Source: Rossellomorea sp036867415
GTDB lineage: Bacteria > Bacillota > Bacilli > Bacillales > Bacillaceae_B
DNA: 64,000 nt
Direction of reading: 5' to 3'
NCBI RefSeq assembly: GCF_036867415.1
Contig: NZ_JBAJHU010000013.1
Location: 14,015-78,014, forward strand
Each line of letters starts with the position of its first letter. Position 1 is the stretch's first letter. Position numbers and translations under genes: made by a program. Of this stretch, positions 60,551-64,000 are shown in pieces. The notes under the pieces are model-generated. The model ran no database searches. It was given only the letters and a program-made list of their open reading frames with translations, and was not told where the DNA came from.

Positions 60551-61183
60551 CTACTTTTCATCAAGTTGCGAATTTCCCCATTCAACCAAATCTTCAGCAC
60601 CGCTTTTGATCTGGTACCAAAGCCATTCAAACGCCGCATCGATTTCTTTGATTTCCCCGGTCACCGTCCCTGCAGAAGCAAGATATTGATTCCCATTGAT
60701 CACAGTGACGTCCCCTGTGACCTTTCCTTCTATCTTCACATCGCCATTTCGGACCGTCAGATCTCCCTTCACCACTTTCCCTTCAGGAACCACGACCGTG
60801 TGATCCTCCACTACCAGGCTTTCATTCTTGGTAAAAGAAAAATCCTGATGGTCATTCCAGTTGGCAAACACGCTTCCAGTCATAAAAAATATGAATAGAG
60901 CTGCAGCCGTCAGCAGCGGATGGTGGCGGAGCCATCTCTGCATACCCACCTTCTTCTTTTCCTTCGGTAATCTGTCCATGATCCTATTTGTAAAATCATC
61001 CGGCGCGCTGATGTGTGAAGTGCTCTGGACAAACGCGATCGCTTTCTTCAACTCATGAAAGTGATGCTGGCAATCTTCACATTGCTGCAGGTGACTCTTT
61101 AATTTCTGTTCACTGTCACTAATGATGTCTCCGTCTAAATAGTCGTGCATATAGTCGATCATTTCTTCAGGACAAGTTTTCAC
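60551..61183 (-). CDS. rsiW: Anti-sigma-W factor RsiW
   Basis: 210 residues from a GTG after AAAGGGTGAG. The zinc-binding anti-sigma motif is His31, Cys35 and Cys38 in SHLQQCEDCQHH. One membrane helix lies at about 88-105, and the external part (about 106-210) has polymer-forming, bactofilin-like repeats such as VRNGDVKIEGKVTGDVTVING. The factor holds SigW at the membrane until it is cut by PrsW and RasP. It starts 15 bp after sigW and is co-transcribed with it. Confidence 0.93.
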   Translation of the reverse strand: MKTCPEEMIDYMHDYLDGDIISDSEQKLKSHLQQCEDCQHHFHELKKAIAFVQSTSHISAPDDFTNRIMDRLPKEKKKVGMQRWLRHHPLLTAAALFIFFMTGSVFANWNDHQDFSFTKNESLVVEDHTVVVPEGKVVKGDLTVRNGDVKIEGKVTGDVTVINGNQYLASAGTVTGEIKEIDAAFEWLWYQIKSGAEDLVEWGNSQLDEK

Positions 61184-61198
61184 TTCTACTCACCCTTT

Positions 61199-61762
61199 CT
61201 ATAAAGATTTTAATTGTTTACGAAGAGCTTCCCGCCCTCTATGTACCCTTGTTTTGACAGTACCCAAAGGCATATCAAGTATTTCACTGATCTCCTGAAG
61301 CGGCAGTTCCTCGATATATTTTAACACGATGACCGATCGGTATTTCTCCGGCAGCTTGGATATCTCCTTCTGTATCGTTTCCTGAAGCTCCATATTCTCC
61401 ACTTCATCTTCAGGCATCTTCACATCGGCTGCTACCTGTGAATACATCGTCAATCCATCTGTACCAGCCACCTCGGCATCCAGATAATAATCAGGTTTCT
61501 TCTTTCGGATCCGGTCGATACAAAGATTGGTAGCGATTCGGAACAGCCATGTCGAGAACTTTCTCTTCTGATTGAAGGTTTCGATGTTCACATAAGCCCT
61601 GATGAAGGCTTCCTGCGAGATATCTTCTGCTTCATGCCGATTCCCGAGCATCCGATAACATATCTGAAACACTTTATCCTTATACAACTCGACCAATTCG
61701 GCAAAGGCACTTTGATCGCCTTTTAACACTTGTTTTATCCGCTTTTTCACTAATGCTTCCAT
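61199..61762 (-). CDS. sigW: ECF sigma factor SigW
   Basis: 187 residues. Region 2 contains DKVFQICYRMLGNRHEAEDISQEAFIRAY, and region 4 shows LPEKYRSVIVLKYIEELPLQEISEILDMPLGTVKTRVHRGREAL. SigW directs genes for defence against membrane-active antibiotics and envelope stress. GGGGGTATAGCAGAA precedes the ATG. The promoter matches the SigW consensus, so the operon controls itself. Confidence 0.95.
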   Translation of the reverse strand: MEALVKKRIKQVLKGDQSAFAELVELYKDKVFQICYRMLGNRHEAEDISQEAFIRAYVNIETFNQKRKFSTWLFRIATNLCIDRIRKKKPDYYLDAEVAGTDGLTMYSQVAADVKMPEDEVENMELQETIQKEISKLPEKYRSVIVLKYIEELPLQEISEILDMPLGTVKTRVHRGREALRKQLKSL

Positions 61763-61797
61763 TTCTGCTATACCCCCGCTCTATGCGGCTATATTTA

Positions 61798-61826
61798 TAT
61801 ACGTTTCATCCTCTGGAAAGGTTTCA
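61798..61826 (-). promoter_or_regulatory. SigW-type autoregulated promoter of sigW
   Basis: TGAAAC (61821-61826), 17 bp, CGTATA (61798-61803) matches the SigW pattern TGAAAC-N16/17-CGTA. Confidence 0.9.
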
Positions 61827-62047
61827 TTTTTTTCAAAGCTCTTTTCACAAATTTTGTTATCTCCCACAAGAAAAAGATCACGTTCAGGCACTCTATTCAA
61901 CACTCTTAAACAATAGATGATAACAACAATTTTAAAAAGCAGTTTTTTTCATAATATTATCCTAACAAATTTTCGGATAAAAATGTTTACAAATTATTGA
62001 AAAGGGGTATAAAAGGACTAATATTTATTAGTACAGGGGGATTCACC

Positions 62048-62212
62048 ATGAGTGGAAGGGTTCGAAACGAATTGCTGTTTCAAATTGAAGACTGCCGGCG
62101 TCAAATGGTAGAGCTTGCAAAAGAGTCATCATACGCAGACGAGAAAGTCGTACATTTGAGCACGAGATTGGACAATCTCTTAAATCAATACCAAGTAGTC
62201 AAACAAAATTGA
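62048..62212 (+). CDS. Spo0E-family aspartyl phosphatase-like protein
   Basis: 54 residues from the ATG after AGGGGGATTCACC. The length and the ending HLSTRLDNLLNQYQ fit the Spo0E signature (S-x-x-LD-x-L-I). These small proteins dephosphorylate Spo0A~P and delay sporulation; the role is taken from the family. The upstream region is AT-rich, and I could not identify a confident promoter. It has its own terminator. Confidence 0.82.
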   Translation: MSGRVRNELLFQIEDCRRQMVELAKESSYADEKVVHLSTRLDNLLNQYQVVKQN

Positions 62213-62225
62213 AAGAAGATAGAAA

Positions 62226-62260
62226 AAGGCTGAAAACCTGTATGGGTTTTCAGCCTTATT
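62226..62260 (+). terminator. Terminator of the Spo0E-like gene
   Basis: AAGGCTGAAAACC pairs with GGTTTTCAGCCTT, then ATTTG. Confidence 0.85.
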
Positions 62261-62349
62261 TGCTTATTTAAGTTCATTCCAATTTAGAATACTTATTCCT
62301 CGCCGGGGTTTCTGTATATCATCTACACCGGCAACAGGTCGTTCGCCTG

Positions 62350-63252
62350 TTACAGTAATTTTTCCCCGAAAAGGGATCCCATAAGGGCAACGGCTACGGT
62401 TGCCGTTTTATTCTTTTCATCCAGGATCGGATTGACCTCTACAAATTCCGCAGAAGTAATGATTTTTGCTTCCTCAAGCATTTCCATCGCCAGATGACTT
62501 TCACGGTAGCTGATTCCACCGAGGACCGGAGTACCGACTCCAGGAGCATCGCTTGGATCCAAACCGTCAAGATCAAGGGACAGATGAACACCATCCGTTT
62601 TATCCTTCAAGTATCCAATTGATTCTTCCATCACCTTTGCCATACCCATGCGGTCGATCTCATGCATGGTGTAGACCTTGATGCCTTTTTCTTTAATCAG
62701 CTCTCTTTCCCCTTCATCCAATGAACGGGCACCGATGATCACGATATTCTCAGGTTTGATTTTCGGTGTATTGCCTCCGATGCTTGTCAGGGTCTCATGA
62801 CCGATACCCAGGCTGACCGCAAGCGGCATACCATGGATGTTTCCAGATGGCGATGTCTCACCCGTATTCAAATCCCCATGTGCATCATACCAGATGACCC
62901 CAAGATTTTCGTATTGTTTGGAAACACCGGCCAATGTACCGATGGCAATACTATGATCGCCCCCAAAAATCAGTGGGAAATCACCGCTTGTAATCACTTC
63001 ATCCACAGTAGATGCGAGCTTCCCGCTGGCTTCAGCAACCGCTTTCAAATTTCTCAAATTTGTATCCGGATTATTATGTACACGTTCCGCCTGTCCGATT
63101 TCTATATCTCCAAGGTCATTAATTTCATAACCAATGTTTTCCAGACGCTCAACCACCCCTGCATAACGGATCGCACTTGGTCCCATATCGACCCCGCGTC
63201 TCATCTGTCCTAAATCCATTGGTACCCCGATAATTGAAATGTTTTTGTTCAT
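62350..63252 (-). CDS. rocF: Arginase
   Basis: 300 residues. Arginase converts arginine to ornithine and urea. The two-manganese site motifs are GGDHSIAIG, IWYDAHGDLN and SLDLDGLDPSDAPGVGTP. GPSAIRYAG near the N-terminus is also typical. GGAGGAATTATC precedes the ATG. It stands alone here, not next to rocD, rocE or rocR. The promoter at 63291 is sigma-A-like rather than a sigma-54 type, so control may differ from B. subtilis rocDEF. Confidence 0.95.
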   Translation of the reverse strand: MNKNISIIGVPMDLGQMRRGVDMGPSAIRYAGVVERLENIGYEINDLGDIEIGQAERVHNNPDTNLRNLKAVAEASGKLASTVDEVITSGDFPLIFGGDHSIAIGTLAGVSKQYENLGVIWYDAHGDLNTGETSPSGNIHGMPLAVSLGIGHETLTSIGGNTPKIKPENIVIIGARSLDEGERELIKEKGIKVYTMHEIDRMGMAKVMEESIGYLKDKTDGVHLSLDLDGLDPSDAPGVGTPVLGGISYRESHLAMEMLEEAKIITSAEFVEVNPILDEKNKTATVAVALMGSLFGEKLL

Positions 63253-63290
63253 GATAATTCCTCCTATCCCAATTGTCTTACTCTCCCTCT

Positions 63291-63320
63291 ATTGTAGCCT
63301 TTAAGTGAGCGATGACTCAA
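63291..63320 (-). promoter_or_regulatory. Sigma-A promoter of arginase
   Basis: TTGAGT (63315-63320), 18 bp, TACAAT (63291-63296), about 38 bp before the start codon. Confidence 0.65.
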
Positions 63321-63356
63321 CTGGACAGGATTGTGTATATATATGCGGTTGGAGAT

Positions 63357-63375
63357 GGGTTGGGGAGGGGTTGGG
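63357..63375 (+). other. Putative G-quadruplex motif
   Basis: GGGTTGGGGAGGGGTTGGG: four runs of three to four G with loops TT, A and TT, about 37 bp upstream of the arginase -35. It is rare in DNA this AT-rich. Remaining sequence up to 63822 has no gene. Confidence 0.7.
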
Positions 63376-63517
63376 TGTAATATTATGAGCGAGTGTTGGG
63401 AGGCTGTTTACAATAGACGGGTAGTTGCAGGGGGGACAGTTCACGGTGCGGTATGGGGTTAGGCATATGACAAACTGCTTGCGGTACAGGTAACAAGTAG
63501 AGATTTTTCGACAAGTT

Positions 63518-63607
63518 GCTCAATTATCGATGAAAGGTGCGCAATTAATGAAAATGAAGAGCAATTATCCCCAAAGTGGCTCAATTAATGATAAACCGGC
63601 GCAATTC
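63518..63607. repeat. Five-unit phased repeat, word CAATT(A) every 20-21 bp
   Basis: CAATTA starts at 63521, 63542, 63562 and 63582, and CAATT at 63602; spacings are 21, 20, 20 and 20. Each word is preceded by GCT, GCG, GAG, GCT or GCG. The layout is the same as at 4611 and 22448. Confidence 0.85.
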
Positions 63608-63821
63608 TTACCTACACCCTTTATTCTAAAACTTGTTCTCCTCTATATTTCTGTTAAAAATAACAGTCAATCACAAATTTATGGCCATAAACTCTCATAA
63701 CTGAACAATAATAGTTCAAACCCACCAATTTCTGACCCGATTGGCAGCTCAATTTGAATTTCACAAAAAAAGGTAACACTCCAATAGTCCATTTATTAAG
63801 CTGCCTCACCACACATCACAA

Positions 63822-63856
63822 TAAAAAAACCTCAACTCTTAATAAGAATTGAGGTT
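63822..63856 (-). terminator. Terminator downstream of tRNA-Ala
   Basis: AACCTCAA pairs with TTGAGGTT around an AT-rich loop, and a T7 run follows on the minus strand. Confidence 0.85.
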
Positions 63857-63872
63857 CTTCATGTCGTATGTA

Positions 63873-63948
63873 TGGTGGAGCCTAGCGGGATCGAACCGCT
63901 GACCTCCTGCGTGCAAAGCAGGCGCTCTCCCAGCTGAGCTAAGGCCCC
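63873..63948 (-). tRNA. tRNA-Ala (anticodon TGC)
   Basis: A 76-nt cloverleaf on the minus strand begins GGGGCCTTAGCTCAGC and ends GGCTCCA plus CCA, which is encoded. The acceptor pairs GGGGCCT with AGGCTCC (a G-T pair), the anticodon loop is TTTGCAC with TGC, and the T arm is GGTTCGATCC. It may be the end of a larger tRNA or rRNA cluster beyond the right edge. Confidence 0.97.
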
Positions 63949-64000
63949 GTTAAGATATAAGAAATTCTCACATCCATGGGTAAGATGTGAGAAAGAGTGA

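Noticed and set aside
1..64000. Prophage, insertion sequence or defence island
   Set aside because: No transposase, integrase, phage structural, restriction or toxin-antitoxin gene could be recognised; the NERD gene alone does not make a defence system.

Overview
The window is a stretch of chromosome from a low-GC, spore-forming Gram-positive bacterium of the Bacillaceae (Bacillus sensu lato). The evidence is in the genes and the RNA control: a ddl-murF-cshA-ydbS-ydbT-rhomboid order like that of Bacillus subtilis, a cdaA-cdaR-glmM-glmS block next to sigW-rsiW, a Spo0E-like protein, and T-box, S-box and glmS-ribozyme leaders. Starts are backed by strong AGGAGG-type ribosome sites, often with TTG or GTG codons. 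I see no transposase, integrase, prophage or CRISPR array. The species cannot be fixed from this window.

Layout. 1-10041 (mostly minus strand): cell-wall ligases Ddl and MurF, an esterase, RNA helicase CshA, a NERD-domain protein, the UV endonuclease UvsE, the YdbS/YdbT membrane pair and the end of a rhomboid protease. 10347-16000: an SDF-family symporter, ribokinase, a GNAT acetyltransferase, a TVP38 membrane protein and a BsuPI-type lipoprotein. 16000-25119: a FtsW/RodA-type glycosyltransferase, argS behind a T-box, a DedA protein, a lipid kinase, small unknown proteins, a LysM-CAP secreted protein, a CBS protein and an alanine/glycine symporter. 25205-30423: a five-gene module (kinase, regulator, ATPase, two permeases) in the order of the B. 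subtilis lnrJKLMN antibiotic-resistance operon. 30645-35471: small DUF proteins, a large hairpin repeat, an MFS carrier and a SAM-riboswitch-controlled NhaC-type transporter, probably for methionine. 35534-46948: an SDR, a fused peptide-type ABC permease with a Cdd1-like protein, an EAL phosphodiesterase behind what I read as a class II c-di-GMP riboswitch, a DNA glycosylase, a DmpA peptidase, a CAP lipoprotein, a DUF4097 protein, a YqcI/YcgG protein and a FUSC protein. 47226-52599: the mannitol operon mtlA-mtlR-mtlF-mtlD. 52792-63252: a second NhaC-type antiporter, glmS with its ribozyme, glmM-cdaR-cdaA, rsiW-sigW, the Spo0E-like protein and arginase. A tRNA-Ala gene lies near the right edge.

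Shared themes. Cell-envelope work dominates: peptidoglycan precursors (ddl, murF, glmS, glmM), a SEDS glycosyltransferase, sigma-W stress control, c-di-AMP synthesis, CAP and LysM proteins and an antibiotic-sensing ABC module. Two cyclic dinucleotide systems are present: c-di-AMP synthesis by CdaA, and c-di-GMP breakdown by the EAL protein, whose own leader appears to sense c-di-GMP.

The least explained structure is intergenic. Three spacers carry short invariant words repeated every 20-21 bp, with a different word at each site. A second family of palindromic elements occurs four times near 32000 and once near 51020. A possible G-quadruplex lies upstream of arginase. All coordinates and alignments were worked out by eye, without searches or folding software.
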